64,000 bases of DNA, taken from NCBI RefSeq assembly GCF_003837805.1, contig NZ_RQIT01000018.1:62001-126000 (forward strand). The letters are read 5' to 3'. Origin of the DNA: Bradyrhizobium sp. RP6 (GTDB lineage Bacteria > Pseudomonadota > Alphaproteobacteria > Rhizobiales > Xanthobacteraceae). A program made the position numbers and the translations under genes. The notes beneath the pieces are model-generated. The model did no database searches, was not told the DNA's origin, and was given only the letters and a program-made list of their open reading frames with translations. Below are positions 33,802 to 46,580 of this stretch, one piece after another. Position 1 is the stretch's first letter. Each line of letters starts with the position of its first letter.

Positions 33802-34394
33802 CCGGCCGCGATCTTCTCCGCGCGCTGGAACGCGGGCCGCGCCATGCAGCGTGCCAGATAGGTGTCGAAGGCCGGGCGCGACGGCACCATCTTGAACAGG
33901 CGTACCGCGAAGTTCAGGCCGGCGCCGACCGTGATGTCCGCCGCGGAAAATTCCTCGCCGAGAATCCACGGCCCGTCGGCGAGCGCGGCTTCCAGCACGT
34001 CGAAGACCTGGGTTGCGCTGCCCCACGCGGCGGTCGAGGTCGGGATCTCGATCTTGGTGAAGATCTGGATGATGGCGGGCTCGATGCAGCCCGGCGAGAA
34101 GAACAGCCATTGCAGGTAGCGCGCGCGGCGCGGATCGGCCGCGCCAGGCGCCAGCCTCGTCTCGGGATAGCGGTCGGCGATGTAGGCGCAGATGGCAGCG
34201 GCTTCGCCGAGCGCCGCGTCGCCATCGGTCAGCGCCGGCACCTTGCCCATCGGGTTGATCTTCAGAAAGTCCGGCGCCTTCTGCGCACCGGTCGAAATGT
34301 CGGTCAGCACGCGCTCATAGGGCAGGCCGCTCTCTTCCATCAGCCAAAGCGTCGTGAACGAGCGTGAGCGAGGAGACCAGTAGAGCTTGATCAT
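33798..34394 (-). CDS. Glutathione S-transferase family protein
   Basis: 198 residues: an N-terminal thioredoxin-like domain (MIKLYWSPRSRSFTTLWLME, then NPMGKVPALTDGDAALGEA, the glutathione cis-Pro region) and a helical C-terminal domain. Class and substrate are unknown. The ATG at 34394 has GAGGAGG upstream and begins directly at the fold; a frame from 34412 adds six residues. Converges with fabI. Confidence 0.9.
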   Translation of the reverse strand: MIKLYWSPRSRSFTTLWLMEESGLPYERVLTDISTGAQKAPDFLKINPMGKVPALTDGDAALGEAAAICAYIADRYPETRLAPGAADPRRARYLQWLFFSPGCIEPAIIQIFTKIEIPTSTAAWGSATQVFDVLEAALADGPWILGEEFSAADITVGAGLNFAVRLFKMVPSRPAFDTYLARCMARPAFQRAEKIAAG

Positions 34395-34530
34395 GGCAAG
34401 GAACCTCCTCAACGAGAAGCGCGACGAGGCTCATTCATTGCCTGTCCGCTGCGAATCCGCAACGTACAAGTCGCAATGCGCGGAGGCGATGCCTTGCGAC
34501 ATCCTGGTCGACTGGACCACGGCCGCTCGC

Positions 34531-35363
34531 TTAATCCGGCTTGAGATAGCCGGGGAGAGTCCGGTCGAGCCTGGCCGCAACGAGTGCCCGGGTCCTTTCT
34601 CGCAATGTCGCATTGCCCGCCGCGGCGGCAGGAGGATCGGGAAACTGCAAATTGTCGAGCTTGGTGATCGGATCTTCCGCCAGTCTCATGCTCTCGGCGA
34701 GATTGGAGCCGAAATTCGCGAAATGCCGGTTGATCGGCTCATAGCTCCTGCCGTCGATCAGGTTGACGGCAACATTGGCGAACAAGTGCGAGTGTCTGGC
34801 GAAAGAGCCGAGGCCCCGGCTGTAGGCGCCGATGCCGTCCAGAACCAGGCTGGAGCCTTGCAATTCGGTCTTGTACCTCGTCACCACGAGATATTGGTCG
34901 CAATTCGCATTGGCGGTGATGTTGCGAACGATGGCCGGTAAACGCTCGCTCGGATCCGGGAAGAGCCTGGATTTCGGATTGTAGAATGGCTCGAACGCTC
35001 CCTTGGGGTAGCTGATCTTCCTGATCGACGGATCAGCGCCGCTTGCGGCACGCACACGCGCCAGCGGGATGTCGTCAAGGCTCCAATCGTCGATCGGAAT
35101 CTCGTTGAATTCGGTCTCGAACACCGTGAGGCCGAACTTTTCGACGGAGAACCGACCGCCATCGCTGAAATGACGCCCAGGCGGCAGGGGCCGGTCTCCA
35201 CCGCTGCTCCTTGCTTCGTGGCTGCATTTGGTTTGGCGGCGGGTTTCTTGACAGCTGGTTTGCCAGGGGCGGCAGGAGCCCCAGATGTTGGGGTCTGGGC
35301 CCATCCGGTGGCAGTCAGGCACGATGAGGCGAGGACGATCGTGGCGATGAAACGGCAGAACAT
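34531..35363 (-). pseudogene. Frameshifted exported hypothetical protein
   Basis: Two frames together give one protein of about 277 residues. The first part (from the ATG at 35363) is a signal peptide (MFCRFIATIVLASSC ... GWAQ) and a Pro/Ala/Lys-rich linker ending GPCRLGVIS; the rest, in another frame, continues DGGRFSVEKFGLTVFE down to LPGYLKPD. The switch is at 35168-35170, where AAA (TTT on the coding strand) would restore one frame if it were AAAA. I do not recognise the family. It may be a real pseudogene or a sequencing error. Confidence 0.7.
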
Positions 35364-35444
35364 GATCGGGGAATGAGCGGTTGATAATGCGAGAGTCGCA
35401 AAACTAGAGCGTGCAAGCACCGCCTGCAAGTGCGGCGCGCGGCT

Positions 35445-35899
35445 TCAAGCTGGCCTCTTCCACCGGTAATATTTCATCATGAACCCATTCGACGGTTCGA
35501 TCTTTTCCTTCTCGAACACAAACCCTCGCGCTCGTACCAGCGCCAAGCCTTCTCGTTCTCGCGCACGCAGCGCAAGTAGATTTCATCGGGCATCTGCGTC
35601 CGCGTGAACGCGAGCAGTTGCCGTCCAAGCGATCGACCCTGATGGTCGGGCGCGACGAAGAGCATGTCGAGATAGAGCTTTGGCAGATGCAGTGCCAGCA
35701 TCGCAGCGATCTTGCCGTTGTCGTCGGCGACGAACAGGGTCCAGCCGTTCTCGATCTCGCGCCTGATGCGCGCGCGCAAATTGGCCAGGAGGAAGTCGCT
35801 CGCCTCGGCAAGCCCGGTCGAGGCCCAGCTCTCCATCCAGACGCGGCCGACCTCATCATACTCGTCCGCGCGGGCAGGGCGGATGACGGGATGTGGCAT
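35445..35899 (-). pseudogene. GNAT N-acetyltransferase, frameshifted near the C-terminus
   Basis: The frame from 35899 encodes a GNAT fold (MPHPVIRPARADEYDEVGRV, the acetyl-CoA loop HQGRSLGRQLL, then NEKAWRWYEREG) but derails after REG into LCSRRKRS and stops at 35477. One extra A at 35520-35522 would give EGFVFEKEKIEPSNG and end KYYRWKRPA at a stop at 35445-35447, a normal GNAT end. The acetyl-CoA site is before the break, so the short product might still fold. Substrate unknown. Confidence 0.75.
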
Positions 35900-35905
35900 C
35901 CGGAG

Positions 35906-36832
35906 CTAGGTCCGCTGGTTGCGCAGGGTCTGACGCGCGCGCACCTTGCCGGCCGACAGGCAGACCACCTCGGAGATCTGCAGCAGCTGCCGCGCCAGCG
36001 GGCTGGTCTTGCGCCAGACCATGCCGATGGTGCGCGACGGCTCGGGATCGCGGAAGCGCGCCAGCGAGACCGAGGCCGATCGCGTCTCCACCGGCACCGC
36101 CATCTCCGGGATCAAGGTGACCCCGATGCCGGCGCTGACCATCTGCACCAGCGTTGACAGCGAGTTCGCATCCAGCATCTCGCGCGGGGGCGCCGACTGC
36201 ATGTTGCAGAAGGAGAGCGCCTGGTCGCGGAAGCAGTGTCCCTCCTCGAGCAGCAGGAGCCGCATCTCGCGCATCATCTCGCGCGACGGCACTGGCGTGC
36301 CTTCATCTGCGCCAGGCCGCACCAGCAAGAATTTCTCCTCGAACAGCGCGACCTCGGTGAGCGAGGGCTCCGACACCGGCAGCGCGACGATGGCGGTGTC
36401 GAGCCGTCCTTCCACCAGTTCCTGGATCAGCCGCGGGGTCATGGTCTCGCGCACGCGGATATCGAGCTCCGGATGCATGCGCGTGAGATTCTTGGTGATC
36501 TTGGGCAGCAGATAAGGCGCGATCGTCGGGATCATGCCGATGCGCAGGCGGCCGGCGAAGCGGTCCTGCGAGGCCCGGGCGAAATCACCGAGTTCGTCGA
36601 CCGAGCGCAGGATGTCACGGACGCGCTGGGCGAGCTCCTCGCCGAACCGGGTCAGCGCAACCTGCCGCGCGCTGCGCTCCAGCAGCAGCCCGCCGAGCGT
36701 CTCCTCCAGCTCCTTGATCTGCATCGACAGGGCCGGTTGCGAGATGGAACAGGATTCGGCCGCGCGGCCGAAATGACCGTGGCGCGCCAGCGCATCGAAA
36801 TACCGGAGCTGGCGCAGCGTCAGATTTATCAT
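35906..36832 (-). CDS. oxyR: Hydrogen peroxide-responsive LysR regulator OxyR
   Basis: 308-residue LysR protein with the redox cysteines Cys200 and Cys209 (EGHCFRDQALSFC), matching E. coli Cys199 and Cys208, which form a disulfide on peroxide exposure. Divergent from katG, its classical target, with 114 bases between them. A possible binding site overlaps its start. Its helix-turn-helix is at the N-terminus (SISQPALSMQIKELEE). Confidence 0.95.
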   Translation of the reverse strand: MINLTLRQLRYFDALARHGHFGRAAESCSISQPALSMQIKELEETLGGLLLERSARQVALTRFGEELAQRVRDILRSVDELGDFARASQDRFAGRLRIGMIPTIAPYLLPKITKNLTRMHPELDIRVRETMTPRLIQELVEGRLDTAIVALPVSEPSLTEVALFEEKFLLVRPGADEGTPVPSREMMREMRLLLLEEGHCFRDQALSFCNMQSAPPREMLDANSLSTLVQMVSAGIGVTLIPEMAVPVETRSASVSLARFRDPEPSRTIGMVWRKTSPLARQLLQISEVVCLSAGKVRARQTLRNQRT

Positions 36833-36845
36833 AAGAAAATCCTAT
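36831..36845. promoter_or_regulatory. OxyR site candidate in the oxyR-katG divergent region
   Basis: The minus strand reads ATAGGATTTTCTTAT, which matches the enterobacterial half-site ATAG-N7-CTAT at seven of eight fixed positions. It overlaps the oxyR ATG. A short palindrome, ATCGC-A-GCGAT, follows at 36844-36854. Confidence 0.4.
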
Positions 36846-36946
36846 CGCAGCGATCACTAAAGTCAACTTCCCCTGATGGGATGCGGCGCTTAGAGTATTT
36901 CTACCTGGTCAAGGGCGCGAGTTCGACGCCGCCAGAGGAGGTATTC

Positions 36947-39112
<2,166 letters not shown>

Positions 39113-39148
39113 GCTAGTCTAGCTGATCCCGCCACGGCTCGGTGCAGC

Positions 39149-39168
39149 CTCTCCCGCAAGCGGGAGAG
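39149..39168. repeat. Small hairpin after katG
   Basis: CTCTCCCG-CAAG-CGGGAGAG, perfect 8-bp arms. A related CTCCCTCCCGCTTGGGGAGAG sequence is at about 63390-63413. It is probably a dispersed intergenic repeat. Confidence 0.5.
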
Positions 39169-39202
39169 GGGGCATAGATCGCCCGGAGCGAGCATAAACA
39201 AA

Positions 39203-39226
39203 AAGGGCGGCCTCTCGGCCGCCCTT
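39203..39226. terminator. Bidirectional intrinsic terminator between katG and pnp
   Basis: Stem AAGGGCGGCC, loop TCTC, stem GGCCGCCCTT. It is followed by CGTGTTTTT on the plus strand and preceded by AAACAAAAA, which reads TTTTTGTTT past the stem on the minus strand. It serves both convergent genes. Confidence 0.9.
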
Positions 39227-39252
39227 CGTGTTTTTCGCAGTGGTGCGAGTGC

Positions 39253-41415
<2,163 letters not shown>

Positions 41416-41463
41416 AGTGGTCTTCTTTCATGGGTTCTCGAAACAAGGGACGCTTCGAAAAAC

Positions 41464-41537
41464 AAAAACCATGCGCAAGATTGCGGGACGCTGATCGGAG
41501 CGGATGATCAGCGTCCTGCGATCCTGCCATGGTTTTT
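41464..41537 (-). promoter_or_regulatory. Long stem-loop in the pnp mRNA leader
   Basis: Arms of 33 and 32 bases (41464-41496 and 41506-41537) with only a few mismatches, including exact blocks AAAAACCATG/CATGGTTTTT and GGACGCTGATC/GATCAGCGTCC, around a 9-base loop. On the minus strand it is followed by a T-rich stretch and ends 48 bases before the pnp ATG. It is a good RNase III substrate and could also act as a terminator. Confidence 0.75.
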
Positions 41538-41754
41538 GGATTTCGGATGGCGTCCATCCTTTCGGGTCATACGGGCGCCTTGCCCGTTGTGCCCAGCCGC
41601 CGGATTGCTGCTGGACTGTCAGTCGGCACGAACGCGAACACCGACCGCGGCCTTCGCTCTTCATGCCCGGATGCGAATCCTCAAAGACGCGCATCCGACG
41701 CGCACGCAGCCTCGATCAAAAACCTTTAAGGAAGCGCTTTCGTTCGAAACCACG
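41538..41754. other. Gene-free part of the rpsO-pnp interval
   Basis: Part of the 375-base gap between rpsO and pnp. Apart from the leader hairpin on one side and the rpsO terminator on the other I see no gene. A separate pnp promoter is likely here but no hexamer pair is convincing. Confidence 0.4.
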
Positions 41755-41781
41755 TGCGAAAACGCGCGCCAGTGGCGCGCG
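41755..41781 (-). terminator. Intrinsic terminator after rpsO
   Basis: On the minus strand an 8-bp GC stem, CGCGCGCC / GGCGCGCG, with a 3-base loop is followed by TTTTCGC. It starts 10 bases after the rpsO stop and should separate rpsO from pnp transcription, at least in part. Confidence 0.7.
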
Positions 41782-41790
41782 CAGGAACAC

Positions 41791-42060
41791 TTAACGACGA
41801 ATATTGTGCTTCTCGAGCAGCGCCTTGTACCGCGCCTCGTCCTTCTTCTTGAGATAGTCGAGGAGCGAGCGGCGGGTCGAGACCAGCTTCAAGAGGCCGC
41901 GACGCGAATGGTTGTCCTTCACGTGGGTCTTGAAATGGTTGGTGAGGTTGGTGATGCGTTCCGACAGGATCGCGACCTGAACCTCGGGCGAGCCGGTGTC
42001 GCCGGCCTTGGTGGCATTCGTCTTGATGACTTCCGCTTTGCGTTCTGCGGCAATCGACAT
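41791..42060 (-). CDS. rpsO: 30S ribosomal protein S15
   Basis: Primary binder of 16S rRNA helices 20-22 in the small subunit. 89 residues, the standard length, with the signature TGSPEVQVAILSERI and HSRRGLLKLVSTRRSLLDYL. The ATG at 42060 is chosen; a TTG six bases upstream also reads in frame. The gap to truB is 2 bases. Confidence 0.97.
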   Translation of the reverse strand: MSIAAERKAEVIKTNATKAGDTGSPEVQVAILSERITNLTNHFKTHVKDNHSRRGLLKLVSTRRSLLDYLKKKDEARYKALLEKHNIRR

Positions 42061-42062
42061 CG

Positions 42063-43181
42063 TCAATTTCTCTCGTTGCGACCGGAGCTGGCAGTCAGGC
42101 CGGTCAGGTTGAACACACGCTTGGGGATGATTTCGCCATTGCCGACTTCGGCAAGCGCGAGAAGCCGGCCTGCCACCGTGACATAGACTGTGCCGCTACA
42201 AGTGGGCGCATCCCGTCCGCGCAACAAAACGGCTTGGCCCCGATGGAGCCTTGCCGCATCAGCCCGAGTGACGGCCAGTGCCGGGATGTCGTCCAGCGCG
42301 GTCTCAACGGGCAAAAGCGCGTCGGCGAGGCTGCCCTCGCCGGACGCGGCTCTATCGCACAAACCCTCCAACTGATCCAGCGGAATCATGTCGTTCTCGC
42401 CAAATGGGCCGACCAGGGTCCGCCGCAGCGCGCAGATATGGCCGTAAGTGCCGAGAATCCGGCCCATATCGCGGGCCAGGGCTCGGACATAGGTGCCCTT
42501 GCCGCATTCGGCCTCGAATACGGCCCGGTCCTTATCTGGTTGATCTACAAGGGTTAAATGATGAATCTCGACCGGCCGGGGGGCCAGTTCCACGACCTCG
42601 CCGTCGCGGGCAAGGTCGTAGGCGCGCTCGCCCTGGACCTTGATTGCGGAATAGCGCGGCGGAATCTGCTCGATCACCCCGGTGAAGCGCGGCAGGAGGG
42701 CCAGGATGGCGTCCCGGGCCGGGCGCTGGTCGGAGGTTGCAGTGACGCGGCCCTCGATGTCGTCGGTATCGCGCTCCTCGCCCCAGCAGACCGTGAACTG
42801 GTAGCGCTTGCGGCCATCCATCACGAAGGGGACGGTCTTGGTGGCTTCGCCGAGTGCGATCGGCAGCCCGCCCGAGGCGAGCGGATCGAGCGTACCGGCG
42901 TGGCCGGCGCGCTTGGCGTTGAACAGGCGCTTGAGCACGGCAACCGCCTGCGTCGAGGTCATGCCGATCGGCTTGTCGAGCACGACCCAGCCATGGACGT
43001 CGCGGCGGTCTCGGCGCGGCTGGTTGCCCTTCTGCTGCTTGGCGCGTGGATCGTTGTTGACGCGGCGCGGCTCCTGATGCGGCCGGGCATCGCTTCCCAA
43101 CTCCGCGAAATTATTCTTCTGCACATCGCGCTGATCGGCATCGCTGCCGCCGATCGTGTCGTGAGCCGGGTCCATCGTCAT
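42063..43181 (-). CDS. truB: tRNA pseudouridine(55) synthase TruB
   Basis: Makes pseudouridine-55 in the T loop of tRNAs. The core starts near residue 63 (HGWVVLDKPIGMTSTQAV), with the catalytic Asp in AGHAGTLDPLASG and later GTYVRALARDMG. The first ~60 residues are a charged, low-complexity extension absent from E. coli TruB. The start overlaps the rbfA stop by 4 bases (ATGA); an ATG at 43175 is the alternative. 372 residues. Confidence 0.95.
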   Translation of the reverse strand: MTMDPAHDTIGGSDADQRDVQKNNFAELGSDARPHQEPRRVNNDPRAKQQKGNQPRRDRRDVHGWVVLDKPIGMTSTQAVAVLKRLFNAKRAGHAGTLDPLASGGLPIALGEATKTVPFVMDGRKRYQFTVCWGEERDTDDIEGRVTATSDQRPARDAILALLPRFTGVIEQIPPRYSAIKVQGERAYDLARDGEVVELAPRPVEIHHLTLVDQPDKDRAVFEAECGKGTYVRALARDMGRILGTYGHICALRRTLVGPFGENDMIPLDQLEGLCDRAASGEGSLADALLPVETALDDIPALAVTRADAARLHRGQAVLLRGRDAPTCSGTVYVTVAGRLLALAEVGNGEIIPKRVFNLTGLTASSGRNERN

Positions 43182-43648
43182 TGCTCTTCTTCCCGATCCG
43201 AAGCCGGATTCTGTTCCAGGTCCTTGTCCAGATCTTTGTCCAGGTCTTTGTCCAAGTCCTTCTGCACCGCAGGTGTTCGCAAAAGCTTCTCGATCCGTTC
43301 CGCTTCGTCGAATCGCTCGTCGACGCGGAAGCGAATGTCAGGTGCAAATTTCAGGTTAACGCGCCGCGCGATCTCGCCGCGCAGGAATTTCTTGTTGCGC
43401 TCGAGCGCCGCGATGACGATTTCGGTGTCGCGGCCACCGAGCGGCATCACGTAGACCGTCGCGAGCTTCAGGTCGGGCGACATCCGCACCTCCGGCACGG
43501 TGATGATGTGACCTTCGAGATCCGCATCATGCACATTGCCTTGCGCCAGAATGTCGGCCATCGCGTGGCGAACCTGCTCGCCGACGCGCAACTGACGCTG
43601 CGAGCCCCCGCCGGGCGCGGAACTCTTCTTCTGATGATGGCGTGGCAT
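43178..43648 (-). CDS. rbfA: Ribosome-binding factor A
   Basis: Late maturation factor of the 30S subunit. The 156 residues have the KH-like RbfA core (RVGEQVRHAMADIL, then DLKLATVYVMPLGG and the family's FDEAERIEKLL). The C-terminus carries an acidic/basic tetrapeptide repeat, KDLDKDLDKDLDKDLE, encoded by 12-bp tandem DNA repeats. Overlaps truB by 4 bases. Confidence 0.95.
   Translation of the reverse strand: MPRHHQKKSSAPGGGSQRQLRVGEQVRHAMADILAQGNVHDADLEGHIITVPEVRMSPDLKLATVYVMPLGGRDTEIVIAALERNKKFLRGEIARRVNLKFAPDIRFRVDERFDEAERIEKLLRTPAVQKDLDKDLDKDLDKDLEQNPASDREEEQ
43209..43256 (-). repeat. Four in-frame 12-bp tandem units at the 3' end of rbfA
   Basis: Units of 12 bases beginning at 43209, 43221, 43233 and 43245, the last three nearly identical (TCTTTGTCCAGG type on the plus strand). 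They encode repeated Asp-Lys-Asp-Leu in the RbfA tail. Confidence 0.85.
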
Positions 43649-43667
43649 TCTCGAAAATTACCTCGTC

Positions 43668-43747
43668 ATGCCCGTACTTGGGACACGGGCATTGTCGTTT
43701 TCCTGTTGAAACGAAGAGGGGTGGATGGCCGGAAAAATCCGGCCATC
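43668..43747. repeat. Two hairpins between infB and rbfA
   Basis: ATGCCCGT-N9-ACGGGCAT (43668-43692) and GATGGCCGG-AAAAAT-CCGGCCATC (43724-43747), both perfect. They lie in the 153-base infB-rbfA gap, lack a T run, and probably affect RNA stability or processing rather than end transcription. Confidence 0.6.
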
Positions 43748-43801
43748 GCACTCCCGCAATCTCAGTTCAAAAAGATCCGAACGCTTCGGTAAGATTTGGA
43801 C

Positions 43802-46510
43802 TTACAGGGAGCGCTGGATCGTCTCCACGCGATAACACTCGATCACGTCGCCGACACGCATGTCGTGGTAGCTCTCGAAGGCCATGCCGCATTCCTGGCC
43901 CGACTGGACTTCCTTCACTTCGTCCTTGAAGCGCTTCAGCGTCGACAGCTTGCCTTCGTGCACCACGACGTTGTCGCGGATCAGGCGCACATTGGCGCCG
44001 CGTTCCACGGTGCCGTCGGTGACGCGGCAGCCGGCGACCTTGCCGACCTTGGAGATGTTGAAGATCTCCAGGATCTCGGCATTGCCCAGCATGGTTTCGC
44101 GCAAGGTCGGCGCGAGCAGGCCGCTCATCGCCTTCTTCACGTCGTCCACGAGGTCGTAGATGATGTTGTAGTAGCGGATCTCGATGCCGTTGCGCTTGGC
44201 GGCCGCAGCGGCTTCCTTGTTCGCACGAACCGAGAAGCCGATGATCGCGGCGTTGAAGCCTTCGGCCAGCGTCACGTCGGATTCAGAGATACCGCCGACG
44301 CCGGCATGCAGGATGCGGGCTGCGACTTCGTCGGTGCCGAGCTTCTCCAGCGAGCCGAGGATCGCTTCCAGCGAGCCCTGCACGTCGGCCTTGACGATCA
44401 GCGGGAATTCCTTACGGCCCGCCGTCTTCAATTGCGACATCATCTGCTCGAGCGAGCCGCGCATGCCGGAGATCGAGGCTGCCGCGTTCTCGCGCTTCTG
44501 GTGCGCGCGGTAGCTGGTGACCTGACGGGCGCGGGCTTCGTTCTCGACCACTGCGAGACGATCGCCGGCTTCGGGCGGACCGTTGAAGCCGAGCACTTCG
44601 ACCGGCACCGAGGGACCTGCCTCCTGCACGGTCTCGCCCTGATCCGAGATCAAGGCGCGGACACGGCCCATTTCGGCACCGGCGACGATGATGTCGCCCA
44701 CGCGAAGCGTGCCGCGCTGCACCAGCACGGTCGCGACCGGACCACGGCCGCGATCGAGCTTGGCCTCGATCACGGTGCCTTCGGCCGGACGCTGCGAATT
44801 GGTCTTCAGGTCGAGGATTTCGGCCTGGAGGGCGATCATCTCGAGCAGCTTGTCGAGATTGGTCTTGTTCTTGGCGGACACCTCGACGTCGACGACCTCG
44901 CCGCCGAAGGACTCCACCTGCACCTCGTGCTGGAGCAGCTCGGTGCGCACGCGCTCGGGCTTGGCGTCGGGCTTGTCGATCTTGTTGATGGCAACGATGA
45001 TCGGCACCCGCGCCGCCTTGGCGTGGTTGATGGCTTCGACCGTCTGCGGCATCACGCCGTCATCGGCCGCGACCACCAGCACGACGATGTCGGTGACCTT
45101 GGCGCCACGGGCGCGCATCGCGGTGAACGCGGCGTGGCCGGGCGTGTCGATGAAGGTGATCTTCTTGCCGCTTTCGGGCGACACCACCTGATAGGCGCCG
45201 ATGTGCTGGGTGATGCCGCCGGCCTCGCCGGAGACGACGTTGGCGTGGCGGAGTGCGTCGAGCAGCGAAGTCTTGCCGTGGTCGACGTGACCCATCACGG
45301 TCACGACGGGCGAGCGCGTCTCGGTGTCGGTGGAATCGTCGACGGTGTCGAACAGGCCTTCTTCGACGTCCGACGCGGCAACGCGTTTGACGGTGTGGCC
45401 CAGTTCTTCGGCGATCAGCTGCGCGGTGTCGGCGTCGATCACGTCGGTGATCTTGTGCATCGCGCCCTGCTTCATCAGCATGCGGATGACGTCGACCGCG
45501 CGCTCGGCCATGCGGTTGGCGAGCTCCTGGATGGTGATCGCTTCCGGAATGACCACCTCGCGGATGAGCTTTTCCTTCGGCTCGTTCGAGGCATGGCCCT
45601 TCAGGCGCTGGGTGCGGCGGCGGAACGAGGCGATCGAGCGCTCGCGCACCTCGTCGGCGTTGAGCGCGGTGACCACGGTGAGGCGGCCGCGCTCTTTCTG
45701 CGGGCCGGGCTTGTGGGTGGTCTTGGGCGGAGGCACGGGACGCGCGGCGCCGCCGGGACCGCGCCGGATCTGACGCGGAGCCTCGTCCTCATCGGGCTCG
45801 GCTGCAACTGCGGGGCCGCGACCTGCCGGTGCACCCGGACGCTGCGCGGTCGTCGTCGCGGGACGCGCCGTCGTGGTTCCCGGGCGGGTCGTGGGGGTTC
45901 CTGGCCGGGCCGCGGGGGCGCCGGGCCGCGGCGCGGGCGACGCCGGTGCAGCGGTTGCGGGACGCGCGGCCGATGTCGGCTGCTCGCCTTCGCCAAACCG
46001 CTTCTTGGCCTCGGTCTCTGCCTTCCGCTTGGCTTCGTCCTCGTGGCGATGGCGCTCGTCCTCGGCCTTGCGGCGGGCTTCGGCGGCTTCGCGCTCGGCG
46101 CGTTCGGCGGCCTCGCGGACCGCGCGGCGCTGGGCCTCTTCCTCGGCCTGGCGGCGTTCTTCGACTTCGCGCAGCTTGGCATCGGCCAGCGCGCTGGCCC
46201 GGGCCGAACGCTCGTCCTCGGTCAGGGTGCGCAACACCACGCCGGAACCGGCGTTGCGAGGCGGGGCGGGCGGAGCCGGGCGCGACGGCGCGGCGGGTGC
46301 GGCCGGCGCCGGCTTCGCAGCCACCTCAGGCACGTGCGGCTCGGGACCATCGCCAATGCGGCGCTTGCCGCGCTTCTCGACCACGACCTGCTTGCTGCGG
46401 CCATGGCTGAAGCTCTGGCGCACGGTCCCCGTTTCGACGCGCGGCTTGAGCGATAGCGTCTTGCTCGGAACGCTCAGCTTCTTGTCGCCAGGGGTCTTGG
46501 TATCAACCAT
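43802..46510 (-). CDS. infB: Translation initiation factor IF-2
   Basis: GTPase that brings formyl-Met-tRNA to the 30S subunit and aids subunit joining. The 902 residues have a long Ala/Pro/Arg-rich N-terminal region (coiled coil rich in Glu-Ala-Glu-Arg, then APRPGAPAARPGT-type repeats), the G-domain motifs GHVDHGKTS, DTPGHAAF and NKIDK, and the C-terminal tRNA-binding domains. It lies in the nusA-ylxR-infB-rbfA cluster. Confidence 0.97.
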   Translation of the reverse strand: MVDTKTPGDKKLSVPSKTLSLKPRVETGTVRQSFSHGRSKQVVVEKRGKRRIGDGPEPHVPEVAAKPAPAAPAAPSRPAPPAPPRNAGSGVVLRTLTEDERSARASALADAKLREVEERRQAEEEAQRRAVREAAERAEREAAEARRKAEDERHRHEDEAKRKAETEAKKRFGEGEQPTSAARPATAAPASPAPRPGAPAARPGTPTTRPGTTTARPATTTAQRPGAPAGRGPAVAAEPDEDEAPRQIRRGPGGAARPVPPPKTTHKPGPQKERGRLTVVTALNADEVRERSIASFRRRTQRLKGHASNEPKEKLIREVVIPEAITIQELANRMAERAVDVIRMLMKQGAMHKITDVIDADTAQLIAEELGHTVKRVAASDVEEGLFDTVDDSTDTETRSPVVTVMGHVDHGKTSLLDALRHANVVSGEAGGITQHIGAYQVVSPESGKKITFIDTPGHAAFTAMRARGAKVTDIVVLVVAADDGVMPQTVEAINHAKAARVPIIVAINKIDKPDAKPERVRTELLQHEVQVESFGGEVVDVEVSAKNKTNLDKLLEMIALQAEILDLKTNSQRPAEGTVIEAKLDRGRGPVATVLVQRGTLRVGDIIVAGAEMGRVRALISDQGETVQEAGPSVPVEVLGFNGPPEAGDRLAVVENEARARQVTSYRAHQKRENAAASISGMRGSLEQMMSQLKTAGRKEFPLIVKADVQGSLEAILGSLEKLGTDEVAARILHAGVGGISESDVTLAEGFNAAIIGFSVRANKEAAAAAKRNGIEIRYYNIIYDLVDDVKKAMSGLLAPTLRETMLGNAEILEIFNISKVGKVAGCRVTDGTVERGANVRLIRDNVVVHEGKLSTLKRFKDEVKEVQSGQECGMAFESYHDMRVGDVIECYRVETIQRSL

Positions 46511-46580
46511 TCAGCAGTCCTAATCCTGATTTATCGGTGTTGTGCGTTGCCGCACCGTCCAATTGGGTCGTCGTTGTCTC

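Noticed and set aside
35160..35180. Programmed -1 frameshift in the exported hypothetical gene
   Set aside because: The run is only TTT, and I see no classical slippery heptamer or downstream structure. A one-base loss or sequencing error is simpler.
36236..36946. Upstream extension of the katG frame giving a 958-residue protein
   Set aside because: The first ~237 residues are antisense to oxyR; the ribosome site and KatG family start point to 36947.
43796..46456. 886-residue frame opposite infB
   Set aside because: Antisense shadow rich in His, Asp and Arg; infB carries all GTPase motifs.
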